64,000 nt of DNA from Rhytidiadelphus loreus. Its lineage: Eukaryota > Streptophyta > Bryopsida > Hypnales > Hylocomiaceae. Under the pieces are notes generated by a model, which made no database searches, had not been told where the DNA came from, and saw only the letters and a program-made list of their open reading frames with translations. A program made the position numbers and the translations under genes. The stretch spans positions 77,147,093 to 77,211,092 of the forward strand of contig OX344763.1 of the NCBI GenBank assembly GCA_947034895.1. Reading direction: 5' to 3'. This document shows, piece after piece, positions 53,775 to 64,000 of the stretch (position 1 is its first letter; each line of letters starts with the position of its first letter).

Positions 53775-54235
53775 TAGGGCGAGTGACTTCGATTTAGGGG
53801 GGCGAGTACGGATAGGGCAACTGCGTATCCAGCGACTGCGGGTCTGGGTAGGGCGACTGCGGGTCCTATCTAGGCGACAGTGGGTCCTACGTGGGCGACT
53901 GCGGGTCTCGAGTGGGCGACCGCGGGTCCACCACCGGGTCTAGGTACCTTTTGCGCACCCGAGGTCGCCCACCCGAGACCACTTCTTGAACCCGCAGTCT
54001 CCCTCTTAAACCCGTAGTCGCCCACTCACGGTCTCCCTCCCAAACCCGCAGATGTCCACCCACGGTCTCCCTCCTAAAACCGCAATCGCCCATCCATTGT
54101 CGTCCTCCTCCACTTGCAGTCGCCTATACGCTGTCACCCTCCTCCACCCGTAATTGCCCACCCGCAGTCGCCCTCCTCCATTCGCAGTCGCCCACCCGTA
54201 GTCGCCCCTACCTGCACTCTCCTACCCGTAAGCGC
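53775..54235. repeat. GC motif array 13 with orientation switch
   Basis: The gene-proximal half (53790-53940) reads GGCGACTGCGGGTC on the plus strand. The distal half (53955-54235) reads ACCCGCAGTCGCCC, ACCCGTAGTCGCCC and ACCCACGGTCTCCC. The polarity rule relative to the minus-strand gene holds for the proximal half. Confidence 0.8.
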
Positions 54236-54360
54236 CCTCCAGTTTGTCAGGTGTATGCCATGTGGCATCCACTTGGAAGGAGGTAATTTCCTGTAAAGTC
54301 AAAGGTAAATTTGACTTTTCGTGACGTCGCGCGACGTCTGTCTGTCGCACTATCGCAGCG
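54236..54360 (+). repeat. Possible family C end sequence, copy 3
   Basis: Outside GC array 13 lie ATGTGGCAT, TTTGACTTTTCGTGACGTCG, CGCGACGTCTGTCTGTCGC and related CG words, similar in composition and order to 16226-16410 and 23812-23998. The match is weaker, so this is tentative. Confidence 0.35.
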
Positions 54361-55160
54361 AACAACCCTGCTCGGGAGTGTGGAACCTTTGCCATTTCCT
54401 CAGCGTAACTCGCATCGGCAACTTTGGACACCTCTAAGGACTTCAACAATATTACCTTCAATGATTGTATTGCCCTACTCTGTTTCCCTTTATTTTTCTC
54501 AGGTGTCTTCTTTGCCAACTTCTTAGTATTCTTGGTCCCGCGAATGCCTGCAGATCCTTGCGTCGCGTTAGCTTTGAAGCTTGACTGCCGCTATGATTGT
54601 GCGTGTCTACGAATATGGATCTTGGTTGGCTCATCTCGTTCTACATTGCTAGCTTTCCCTTCAGCTGATCAAAATCATTGAACAAGGAGCGGAGTTTGGA
54701 AACAAGTTTTCTCCACGCCAATGGTGTACCATTTGCATTGAGCCACTCATTATTGTCGATTTTCTTTTCAATCTCCTTAACTTTAGCGCAATATGGCGTC
54801 GGTTCCAGGCTTTCAAGAAGAGATGTTATAACATACGGAATCAGGACAGAGTCTAAACAGATTGCGAAGTGATACTGCTCATTGCTTTCAAGTTCCGGTC
54901 CTGTTGTTATACACTTGATTCTGATGAGGGGATGAGCGTCAACTTCAATATCTTTGACTTTTTCTTCAAAGGACAAGTTCAGGAAAACTACCACGTTCTT
55001 GAACTTGTATGTGAAGCAGAAGTTGTTTCGGAAGGGGATCATTTTTAATCCCCAGGCTTCTACTCTTTTCGGCTCTTTGAATTCCTAATATTCTCCTTCG
55101 AGGAGAAAAGGGTCTACCTCATCGGGATCATTTGCGACTGGATTTCACATTTCTTGAAGT
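54361..55160 (-). pseudogene. Unknown gene remnant
   Basis: On the minus strand a frame from about 55140 to 54659 reads D-E-V-D-P-F-L-L-E-G-E-Y (then TAG), F-K-E-P-K-R-V-E-A-W-G-L-K, Y-K-F-K-N-V-V-V-F-L-N-L and L-R-S-L-F-N-D-F-D-Q. A frameshift near 54665 leads to N-V-E-R-D-E-P-T-K-I-H-I-R-R, one more TAG, then the basic stretch K-N-T-K-K-L-A-K-K-T-P-E-K-N-K-G and V-A-D-A-S-Y-A-E-E-M-A. The frame then runs into the suspected end sequence at about 54360. I do not recognise the family. Acidic N-terminal and basic C-terminal halves suggest a nuclear protein, which is only inference. Confidence 0.45.
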
Positions 55161-55290
55161 ACATATTGAGTAATGCCATTTGATCATACATTCTGCAAAA
55201 TCATTCGTTTCTTGTGAGCCAAATTGTCACAATAGAGTGATTGAACAGTGAACAGGATCTCACGGTTTCAACAGGATGACACTATCTGTC

Positions 55291-55967
55291 GATTCAGCGC
55301 GAGTTGCACTGAATTGGGGTTGGCATTATTTTTTTTGAGATTCGTGATTTGTTTTTTATAGTTATCCTCCTATCTATCGAGGGACTTACTTCATAGATTT
55401 TTTTCTACATTGTAGAGTCAGAGCTAGTCGCGTTGATCAGTAGGTCAATCTTGCTATCTTTATATTAAATCTATGGTCTATTCTCTAAATTTTCTTACTC
55501 CTGGATCGTTTGTTTCTAGTTCTGCAACTTGGGTGTCGGATCAGCGCAACTCACACTGATCTATAGATCAAAATTTTTGTACCTCCACGTTTTCTTCTAT
55601 TTTTCAAAGTGGATTTCACAGATTATCTTGGGTCGCGTTGATCTTCTGCCTTATATGAGCTTGGTAATTGTTTTGTGTATGTTGTTTTATATCGTTTTAG
55701 AATTTTATTTCTGCTATTGTTAGAAACTATTCTTTGATTTTCAATGTCATGTGAATTGGATCAACGCGAGTCACACTGATCTATTGCTTTGGACTTTCAG
55801 GTTTTTTGATTTCATGTGTTTTGGATCAATGCAAGTCGCGCTGATCTGTTGCTTTGATATATCTGGATATCGCTTGGGAGTCTACTTGGGTATTGCTATT
55901 CATGTCTCAAGACTGGAGCTCGTTTTGGGAAGTCCTGTGTGTCTGATCAACGCGGCTCGCACTGATC
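55291..55967. repeat. Array of a 23-bp imperfect palindrome
   Basis: Full copies, GATCARCGCRA to CRCTGATC, lie at 55539-55561, 55759-55781, 55824-55846 and 55945-55967. A variant is at 55291-55315 (GATTCAGCGCGAG..CTGAATT), and half-sites GTCGCGTTGATC are at 55428-55439 and 55632-55643. The full copies are all 23 bp and nearly self-complementary. Spacers are unrelated and AT-rich. This looks like a clustered protein-binding site or a transposon subterminal region. Confidence 0.75.
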
Positions 55968-56099
55968 TGCACACTCTAGCTCTATGGTTTCCGAGATTTA
56001 TACGACTTGTTTGTGCCCTTGTGCGACCAGTGTTTCTGTTCAAATTTTTTAGGGTTTTTCGTCAAGGGCACTACTTGGTTTGGATTTCATTACAATAAG

Positions 56100-56400
56100 A
56101 ACCGCCTGGATTCGATTTCATATTGGAAACCGACATGTAACTACGAAACATGAACTTGACAGCACATAAGCAGGTACCCTATACGGAAGAAAGGAAGAAA
56201 GGAAGAAATGTGACGCACCTGAATGCTGCACATAGGAGTTTCGACTTCAGCTGTACTTCAAATCCTTACGCACTCGCTTAGTAATCTGCAATGAATTCAA
56301 TATTCACAGAAGGTTAGAGCTTTTGAAGAAAATCTTATGAAACTAAAGAAATTGCAGTAGATGAAACTATAGTCAATGTAGGTGAGTTCCCTACATTCTA
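56100..56400. other. Non-coding spacer
   Basis: No gene is recognised. A short GGAAGAAA repeat lies near 56185-56205. Confidence 0.4.
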
Positions 56401-56870
56401 TCGAGTTGTCGATCACCGAGGGCCCAGATCTTATACCGCAAGACAAAAATTTCTTGATTACTGAATTCTAGCGAGCTGTCTCACCATACATGACCCACTC
56501 ACTGCATTCAATGCTGCTACTTTTTTTCTTGGTTGCGAATCTGATGCCATCATATCCCAATGATTTTAACATGCACTCTTGCTGCAACTAGCTCAAAAGG
56601 AACAGTGCAGCTCGATTTTATTTTCTGATTCTGTTGACTTTCGAGAGCAGTTGCAGAACTTTGGATCCCAAAATTTCAACACTCACTCTTGTTGCAATCA
56701 GTAGTCGATAGGAAACATTGGAACCTGATTTGCAAAGAAAATTCATGTGTGAATCTGACATCTGGAATGAGAGATAGGCAAAGTAGTGAAGGTCCAAATC
56801 TCACACCGCAAGACAACTTAGTAGAATGCAGGGAATCCTAATGCTGCTAAGCCATCGTGGAAGCCAGTGG
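56400..56870. repeat. Imperfect direct duplication
   Basis: The sequence CAGATCTTATACCGCAAGAC (56426) recurs as CAAATCTCACACCGCAAGAC (56794). The words ACTCTTGCTGCAA (56575) and ACTCTTGTTGCAA (56683) recur with similar surroundings. It looks like an old tandem duplication with rearrangement. Confidence 0.4.
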
Positions 56871-57167
56871 CGCTAGCAATTCAAACGTCATCGACCCTAA
56901 ACAACTCGAATCACTATATTGTAAATCCAAATTGCCTCAGGTCCCTCTACGCTAGAATAGATGATTGCTACAATTTTTCTACCACATGGAAACAACAAGC
57001 AACCTGGAAAACAAACAGAATGAAAATAGGAACTCACCGCTCTGCCTTTTGCCTAAACCGTAGTAGATTCTGTCGTCGGGTAAGCTGCTCCCGCCAACCT
57101 CCACCAACCTTGATCCAAGATTCAGAGGAGGTATGAACTGACCTTCTCGTACCACACAAAGAAATCT

Positions 57168-57260
57168 CACAGTCGCACAAGAACCTCCGCAGCAACAAAC
57201 TCCGCACAAACAAATGTCACAGCCGCACTAGAACCTCCGCAACCCCAAACTCTGCACAGG
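57168..57260. repeat. Two-copy tandem repeat of about 50 bp
   Basis: CAGTCGCACAAGAACCTCCG and CAGCCGCACTAGAACCTCCG start successive units, each followed by CAAACTC.GCACA. No gene is seen around it. Confidence 0.55.
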
Positions 57261-57439
57261 CAACCTTAAGCAAATAGCGTAAATTCAAAGAAATTTTCCA
57301 CCCTTACTTTGAAAGAACAACATAACATGTGGGAATCACGCAAGCAAATCTTACAGGAAACAGCACAAAACAATTGGATTATGCTCAAAGCGCCAAACCC
57401 TCACCTTCTGCGAAACATCAATCAAACCCTAAACCTCGA

Positions 57440-57656
57440 ACTTCTGCCCCCACTGCCATACCCAGACCCCATACCCGGAACCATACTCCGGACCTCATAC
57501 CCAGACCCTATATCTAGACCCCATACCCCGGATCCCATATTTAGACACCAAAACCGGACACCATACCCAGACATCGTATGTAGACCCCATACCTAGACCC
57601 CATATCTAAAAACCATATCCGGATCCTCAAAAAAATTTACAATACCTGGACCCCAT
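57440..57656. repeat. CCATACCCGGACC minisatellite, left part
   Basis: Degenerate 12-15-bp units such as CCATACCCAGACC and CCCATACCCGGAACC. The end of this block matches that of the block at 61409-61540 (ACATCGTATG, CCATACCTAGAC, TTCAAAAAAATTTACAA), so G4 was inserted into a duplicated minisatellite. Confidence 0.7.
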
Positions 57657-58005
57657 TGTCATAGTACAAGAAAGTCAAGTTCCTTCTCTAAGACCGGAAA
57701 AGGTCATAAAGTGACTCGTTTATCGTTCCCACAGAGATTTGTCACCAATTACTTAATAACCAAAAATACGGACAATGATTACCACAACAACCCCAAGCAA
57801 AACCTACTTGAATCCGATCAAGAGTCTAAATTTATCTACTCTATTTTTACTAATCCTGATTCTAGCTCTTTCCTCCTAATCTTGCACTACTTGGAATCTA
57901 TCTTTAGTCAAAACCGAAACCGGAAACTAGATAGCTAATCCAACTTTCCTGTATCCTAAGGCGTTATCTTGGTTTCTTGACAATCATAATCGAAATCGAG
58001 TTTAA

Positions 58006-58022
58006 CCTCTGAACCAAGAGGG
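58006..58022 (-). other. Conserved 3' hairpin of element G4
   Basis: Minus strand CCCTCTTGGTTCAGAGG gives the same CCTCT/AGAGG stem as in G1-G3, 349 bp from the 3' end. Confidence 0.55.
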
Positions 58023-58945
58023 ATCTGCAAATTGTGATTAAGGAAGGAAGCTTAAACCCTACCCTCTGTGTTTTAGAGTGTCAAGAGTGCTACTAAAAAA
58101 TAAAAATGACAACATATTGACTAATACTGAAAATAAACCCAACCAGGACTTCTTCACAACTAAACCGAATTTGAATCTAGTTCAATAGGTCACACAAGGA
58201 ATCCTCAGTCGAGAAGCTAACTGATACTACAATGACGGCCTACTGAGTTGGTCAAAACCCTTGGCAGAATCCGAGACGGACGAGTTAGGAAGTTGTTACC
58301 TTCCCTACGGGTTTCCAGTTACTAGAGAACCTATCAACCCGGACATTGAAGTTGTCTGGCAAATCAATAGTTGTAACTTCAGCGTCCAAGGACTATCTTG
58401 ATTCACAGAAAACACAAACCGATCACGCTAAGGGATCAAAAAATCATCATCACACGCAAACTCACTTAACAATTCAAAGATTTAGATAAACCTAGTATCC
58501 GGACACACTTCCTCCCTACCTATTCCTGCAACTCTATCGAACATACTCCAACAATATTACTCATGGAAATACATGCAGCTACCCAAATGTGAATCAGAAA
58601 AGCTAATTTGAATTGCACGATGCTAGGAAAACAAGGTATGAAAATGCACACCAACAACTAAAAAAACTGGATCCTAAATAGTCTACAACCCAAGGAACTT
58701 TTCAGCCCAAGGGAAGCAAAAGCAAAAACCCAAGGGAATGACGCGTGTCATTCTCTTTATCCTCCTCCTTGTTGACTTTCACTAAAGTCCAAAAATTGCT
58801 CGGGAAAAATGGATCTTAGATTCGCTAAATCCGGATCCAAGCAAGTCCAAAAGAAATTTCCTACCTAAAAGCAACTTGGAAACTACTTTTCCACCAAAAA
58901 CTTAGGTTTTCAGCTGCCATCCTACTATTCTACTTAACTCTAAAG

Positions 58946-60820
58946 CTACTTCTTTTGCCACTTTTCTGGAGTCTTTACTGAAGTAGCGGCACCCTTCCTT
59001 GCTGGTTGTTTCCGGGTAGAACCGAAAACATTCGAAGCCCGGCGCTTCTTTGTTTTGGTCTTCTGGGCCTTCAGTTTTGTCTTCTTACATTTTGGGGCTA
59101 CCAACTCTTGATCCGGATCCAAGTAGGGCTCGAACTCCTCTCCTGTTCTGGAATCGGAATCTTCCTCTTCTTCCTCCGATTCGTCTTCTTCTTCGGTATT
59201 CAACTCGATTGGTCTTTTCTGGGATTCCGCCCTCCTCTTCGCTACTTCACTTGGGTATGGGAAAACATTTGAGGTTTTGCTTTGTAGTGTTTCCCATCCC
59301 CCTTCCTTACCTTTGACTTGACCTCGAGTCAGAGATCCGGGTGTAGATGTACATTCAACACCGGATTCCTGCATAACACTATCCTTGGTCGATGTGGTGA
59401 CATCCACACTTCCCGGAGACTTTCCGAACTTATCCCGACCTAAGGGCAATAAATGACGACTCTTAGACCGTGGGGGGTTAGAAGGGGTGCCCTCCTTCTT
59501 TTCGGTAAGTTCCAGTCTTATTTCCGGTTTTGGAGGCTGACTGCCCTCTCCCACTACTTCCCTCATCTGAACAAGTAACTCTTCCATCTGTGAATGGAAA
59601 GTAACAAGGACGCTGATGACCTTATCTCCTACTTTACCTTCCCCTTTTAAGACTTTCTCATCAAAAAGCTTGGCCTTATTCAGTATCTCAGCTAAATGCA
59701 TAATAAACTCTGCAATCCGGTCAAGCATTTCTTTTGACCAGATAGAGTGTTTCCTCTCTTACTCACTTTCCTACTTCTTCTCACTCAACTCCTTCTTTAG
59801 GTCAATCACTTCATCCATTAGCCCCATAATTTTCGCCTTTCCGGCCCTTCCCTCAACGTCCTGAATGAGATTCCGGACCTGCTCCTCACACTGACTTACA
59901 GGAATGTCTCCTAACAATTTACACACCCGTATTATGGTTCCTCTTTCTTTCTCGTATCTCTCTCTGACTTGGGTGAGATCCTTGATGACCATCTTAAGAG
60001 GATCGCTTTCCTAGACTGGGTCTCTTTCCTCCCTTTTCTCTCTTTGTCTCTCTTCTCTTTCCCTCTGTTCCGGTCTTCCCTTGCCGGAATCTCCGGAAGA
60101 CTCTTCCTTTCTCTCCACATCTTCTCCCTCTGAATCTGGTTTCATTCCATGGGCTAGTTTCACTTCCTAAACCTTATATTCATGTCGCTCTTGTACCCTC
60201 ATACAATCATGTGCGTGGTATCATTGAAAGAGAAAGGGGGAAAGACTAGACGGTTTAGTTTTCTCAACTGACCTACAGAGTTTCCCTACGTGATCCCGCA
60301 ATACTAGACCCCAATCGACTTTCCAGTCTCCTGACAGAGCACCGAAAATCGTATTACCCAAGGTTATGGTTAGCCGGGTGCCCTTGTTCAAACTGAGGAT
60401 GGGAACCAAAAACTCCAGTATCCTTCTCTCTCGGTTGTTCTTGCACTCGCTCACGGTGTACCCATCCTTAGGGTGAGGAGGGTTCAAGAATTTACCCATT
60501 GTATACTTGTCTGTCCTTGAAGCGGGTCCTTTTCCTCCCTTAGTAAACCTGTAAACTTCTTGCCAAACTGCCGAGGTCTACTTGTCCGAAACAGCCCTCA
60601 TGGTCTTTTTCCACTCGTTCGACTTCGGATGTAGCACCTCTCGCACCATCACCTCGTCTTTGAAGTTCCACGGTCGCTCTAGCAATCCGATGCAGCCAAG
60701 CTGGCTCAAATCTTCTAACAATTCCGCCCTCTCCTCCGCATTGTTCGGAATCACTGAGCTGATGTTCTTCAATGACACCTTTGTGGTCGCAGTCTCCTCC
60801 TTGGACTCACTTCTGGTCAT
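58946..60820 (-). pseudogene. G-element protein, copy in G4
   Basis: All coding segments lie in one frame of about 625 codons broken only by about six stops, with no frameshift. The N-terminus (M-T-R-S-E-S-K-E-E) leads to G-L-L-E-R-P-W-N-F-K, then G-Y-T-V-S-E-C-K-N-N-R-E-R-R-I-L-E-F-L, R-L-T-I-T-L-G-N-T-I-F-G-A-L-S-G and S-P-F-L-F-Q. A charged linker, a coiled-coil region (59771-59992) and the conserved R-I-A-E-F-I helix follow. The C-terminus (58946-59728, 260 open codons) has a long Glu run and K-K-T-K-L-K-A-Q-K-T-K-T-K-K-R-R. This copy gives the best full-length view of the family. The lack of frameshifts suggests it decayed by point mutation only. Confidence 0.7.
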
Positions 60821-61408
60821 AGTGGCTTTCCTTCCTTCAAACCCTTACAACAGTCTCTTACAGTGCCCACTAATTCTACCACTGAACTAAAATGGAAACT
60901 ATGTTGGGAAACCCGGAAACTACTACGTGCAAGAGGAATAGAAAATACCAACAGTGAAAATCGGAAATGGGCACAGGAACCCTAATTTACCCGACTTAAA
61001 CTCTTCGTTCGGGAATACCTCCCGTTTCCTACCATTTGATCCTACCGTTCCTATTTATTGTCCGTTAATCCAAACGTTCCCTAATTGCTAGGTGCCGTTG
61101 ATGTGTCATAATTAACTCCAGTTGGCTCCCGATAGTCTACTCATAGTCTCTACTTCTAATGATTGTCAGTTCCAGTTCCGAATTAGATTTCCTGGTGTAT
61201 TCGGTAATTCCGGTTCTGGTTAAAATGCAAGAAAACTAATTTCCAGCTTAACCACTTTATCAATTTATGGTTTTCCTATCTTCCGGTTTCGAATACTATA
61301 CTATATACCCGCTTAAGTCTAAGGAAATCAAAAATTTATAAAGAAAAAATAAGAAATAAACCCTATTATATAGTATCTAAGCTAATATTGACATTTTGCA
61401 TTACGACA

Positions 61409-61540
61409 CCCATACTCCGGATCCCATACCTGGACACCAAAATCGGACACCAAAACCGGACTCCATACCCGGACATCGTATGCAAACCCCATACCTAGAC
61501 ACCATACCCCAAAACCATATCCAGACCTTCAAAAAAATTT
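61409..61540. repeat. CCATACCCGGACC minisatellite, right part
   Basis: Continuation of the minisatellite after G4, with units such as CCATACCTGGACACC and CAAAACCGGACTCC. It ends in the same TTCAAAAAAATTTACAA sequence as the left block. Confidence 0.7.
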
Positions 61541-61789
61541 ACAAAATCTTTGATCCCCGTCACTAGTACCCGCCACAAATACCTAACCCAAGCAAAGTAG
61601 GTTCTTACGTCTAATGTGTACAATTGCATGGTCGCAATCGGGGAATGCTGGTACGTGAGCGGGGATTGGTGAGCGGGAAGGGACAATTTTGGAATTTTTG
61701 ATCAAATAAATTGGAAAAAATGGATGATAATTGAAACTGAAATTTAAGAAAAAATCTATGAAAGTTAAAAAAGGAATACATGGAAGGGT

Positions 61790-62020
61790 CAGTAAAATGG
61801 ATGAGATTTAAGGCAAAAGTTTTGGGTTTAGGGTTGAAGGTAAACTAATGAAAGTGCTTAAGAAAATGGATGCACGAAGTTTAAAAAAATGGATGAAAGT
61901 GGATGAAAAAAATGGATGAATGTAGATGATGAAAGTGGATGGAAAACATGGATGTAACTTGTGGAAATGGATGAAAATATTGGATGATATTGGATGCATG
62001 AAATGGATGTATAAAATGGT
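61790..62020. repeat. TGGATGAAA simple repeat
   Basis: Degenerate repetition of TGGATGAAA / ATGGATG words on the plus strand, with AT-rich surroundings. Not coding. Confidence 0.65.
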
Positions 62021-64000
62021 AGAAAGAATTGACTCTCTCAAGGAATTGACTTTTTTTACCTCCACATGGTCAAGAATTGTACATATGGTGCAAAAAGATC
62101 CTCTTCATTATAATCAGTTCAAAACTGCAGCAAAATAAAATCATCTGCTTTTCAACTTGCAAGACCCACTAAGAATCAATGTAGGGTCTTCTAACGAGAT
62201 TAAAAACACGCATAAGTGACGCTAGAGAATACAAAGAAAATCATAGAGAATGCCTCTTTGAAAAAAAGCATACACCATGGTCATGAATAGCACGCTGCAG
62301 AAGGTCCAACAGGAACTCCATGTCCAAAAAGAAAATTTCATTCCTATTGCTATTGAGAGGTGAGATGGTCGACTTATAAAACAAAATTTGAAAATGCATT
62401 CTTCATTGACAGAGAGCTGTGTGTAGAGAATGAAGGCTAGATTATAAAAAAACACTGCGCAAGACTATACAATACATGCCCTTGGAATTTAATTAATAGG
62501 TGGTTTTGTAAACCCGAACTACATGTCTTGGAACTTCCAAGATTCAACAAATTTCTAAATATTTGAATATAAGTACACTACAAAATTGAATACGTCTTGA
62601 AGTCTTTAAGCTCACCATGTTATAACATTCATCATACACTTTCTTCGCCATATATCGATATTGGCTATTATTACTTTTGAACTAATGGATTAAAGAAGAG
62701 ATAGATCACAAAACAAATTTTGTACGAAAATTTTGGAAACGAAGTCCAAATCAAGCGAGTTGGAATCAGTGTCAAACTATAATTCAAAAATTCAAAAGTT
62801 GTAATGGACAATTACGTCATTTGGCTGAAGAAAATGCACGATGAATGTTAGAAGATGGTGTTTTTGTATGATATATTTCCTCTCTAGCAGCATATGTAAC
62901 TTATACAATCATTTTGTAAGTTGGAAGCGGACCAACAACCTGGACAAGCAGATAACGTGAATAAGCATCGGTGGGAATCCGTTCATGTACATGTAATTGA
63001 GCTTTAGTTACTCCATACTGAACTGCTGTATGTGGATCCTACTTGAAGATCGTATTGTGCAATACCAAGTAATTGAAGACCAAGGCAAGTATTTAGCAAA
63101 TGGGATGTAGAACTCACAGGGGTGGGAAATATCCGGATGTATCTCTGTATTGTATAGGAGTAGCAAAATCTTTGTAGTTGGGCATACAAAGACCTATGCT
63201 TTGGCAGGCCCCGTCCATCTAAGACATTGCTCAAGCACTGCTATGCCTACACAGACAGGAGAACCAAAAAATAGATAATAAGATAGATACATTGTGAACG
63301 TAGTTGGTTTGACAGGATTCAACAAAAAAGTGACATACTAGTTAAAGATGACTTCATAATACATTCAATGGGTATGTGGTGTCGTCTAGATATATAGTTT
63401 GAACAACGAGGCACACAAATTCTGTCGACAAACTACAGCCAGTCAGTCTCCGTAGAGCTATCAGAGCTTTGAAGATAACCTTATCCTTTCAAGGAGCTAC
63501 AACATTGCAACACGTGGCAAAAAGAACACCGATGCAGGGATCCACATTCACCGAGAACAAGAATAATGAGAACTGAACTGAAGGTTATAGTGCTATTTGA
63601 AGAGAGCAATATGCAAGAAGAAAACCGGAAAATACAATTCGTTTTAAGAGGATAAGACAAATTATTTTTAGTCGATGCATGGAAAGGATTTATAAATTTG
63701 ATTATAATAGGGTTTAAGGTGTGCTCTAGGGATTCTTCTTCAAATTTGCCATCAAAACCTTCCACATGGTTTACAGAAAGCATACGGTGTGTACCACAGT
63801 GATTCTTATTGTAATCTACTAAGAATTGTAGGAGAATAGAATCGTCGACTCCTAAACCCACAATCGATTTGCGCATGTCAAATTTGCACGATTCGGAAAA
63901 TTGCAATTCCTGTCCTAGGTTTCTTGTACCAAATACTTTTCAATCTGAGTTTTCGGAAATTTCTAAAGACTTAATCTCTTTATAGTGCATTGCAATTCTT
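62021..64000. other. AT-rich right edge, no convincing gene
   Basis: Only short frames occur. The longest (63481-63906, minus, 141 codons) has no recognisable motif, cassette or relative elsewhere in the window and is not called a gene. Confidence 0.45.

Larger units (their letters stand above)
57657..61408 (-). mobile_element. Element G4 (TGT..ACA, 5-bp target duplication)
   Basis: In minus orientation it starts TGTCGTAATGCAAAATG (61408) and ends CTTTCTTGTACTATGACA (57657). CCCAT duplications lie at 57652-57656 and 61409-61413. Length is 3752 bp. It carries the leader, the G protein (60820-58946), the hairpin (58006-58022) and the 3' motif GATAAACGAGTCAC (about 57707-57728), in the same order and spacing as G2. 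Confidence 0.8.

Noticed and set aside
53775..54235. CRISPR-like repeat and spacer pattern in the GC arrays
   Set aside because: Repeat and spacer lengths are irregular, repeats are degenerate and occur in both orientations, there are no cas genes, and the context is a plant genome.
63481..63906. 141-codon minus-strand frame near the right edge
   Set aside because: No motif, no upstream module, and composition like translated AT-rich non-coding DNA. It could be real but I cannot support it.

Overview
The window looks like a transposon-saturated, largely decayed region of a plant (streptophyte) nuclear genome. The evidence is plant-type hAT transposases (BED-like zinc finger, DUF659-like domain, hAT dimerisation domain), a CACTA/En-Spm terminus with a TNP1-like exon, intron-containing coding remnants, a plant-style NLI-interacting (FCP1-like) phosphatase with a D-L-N-G-L-L motif, and long AT-rich non-coding DNA. 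I cannot place the species; a bryophyte or other non-seed plant is only a guess. One clearly intact gene of unknown function (47938-49428) stands among about ten broken ones. No rRNA or functional tRNA was seen.

Three things organise the window. (1) A GC-rich degenerate motif, consensus GGCGACYNCGGGT, forms 13 irregular arrays (about 0.41, 2.1, 4.6, 10.3, 11.9, 16.0, 24.0, 38.0, 40.5, 43.6, 44.9, 47.4 and 53.8 kb). Seven lie just upstream of gene starts, always read as GACCCGC..GTCGCC in the gene's sense, and each is followed by the same promoter-like cassette (..TGGCTGAATGCGTG..) 70-250 bp before the ATG where an ATG can be seen. The genes are otherwise unrelated: a kinase family (5.1 kb, 45.6 kb), a family with a conserved WCHINK domain fused to coiled coils or to a RING finger (40.3, 47.9, 53.6 kb), an unknown spliced gene (42.6 kb) and a partial gene at the left edge. 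hAT elements are bordered by the same arrays. This looks like a set of gene-carrying mobile units with shared ends, and is my main candidate for an undescribed system.

(2) Four elements, here called G1-G4 (5907-8216, 18118-21911, 26267-35580, 57657-61408), begin TGT, end ACA and have perfect 5-bp target duplications. They share one protein of unknown family and a 3' CCTCT..AGAGG hairpin. I could find no long terminal repeats or pol domains. G1 splits the kinase, G2 splits the phosphatase, G3 splits a hAT transposase, and G4 sits in a minisatellite. In the first three cases, conceptual removal of the element and one duplication restores a continuous reading frame.

(3) Nesting gives an order of events: hAT-B (minus strand, coding 24.9-37.7 kb) was hit by a 186-bp CACTA-like foldback element at 37470-37655 and by the 9.3-kb G3.

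Layout: 0-5 kb repeats A and B and GC arrays; 5.1-9.1 kb kinase split by G1; 9.8-12.4 kb A repeats; 12.4-16.4 kb hAT-A; 16.4-17.8 kb CACTA remnant; 17.8-23.5 kb phosphatase split by G2; 23.8-38.1 kb hAT-B with G3; 38.7-54.4 kb the cassette genes; 54.2-57.6 kb an unknown pseudogene, a palindrome array and tandem repeats; 57.7-61.4 kb G4; 61.4-64 kb simple repeats and no convincing gene.
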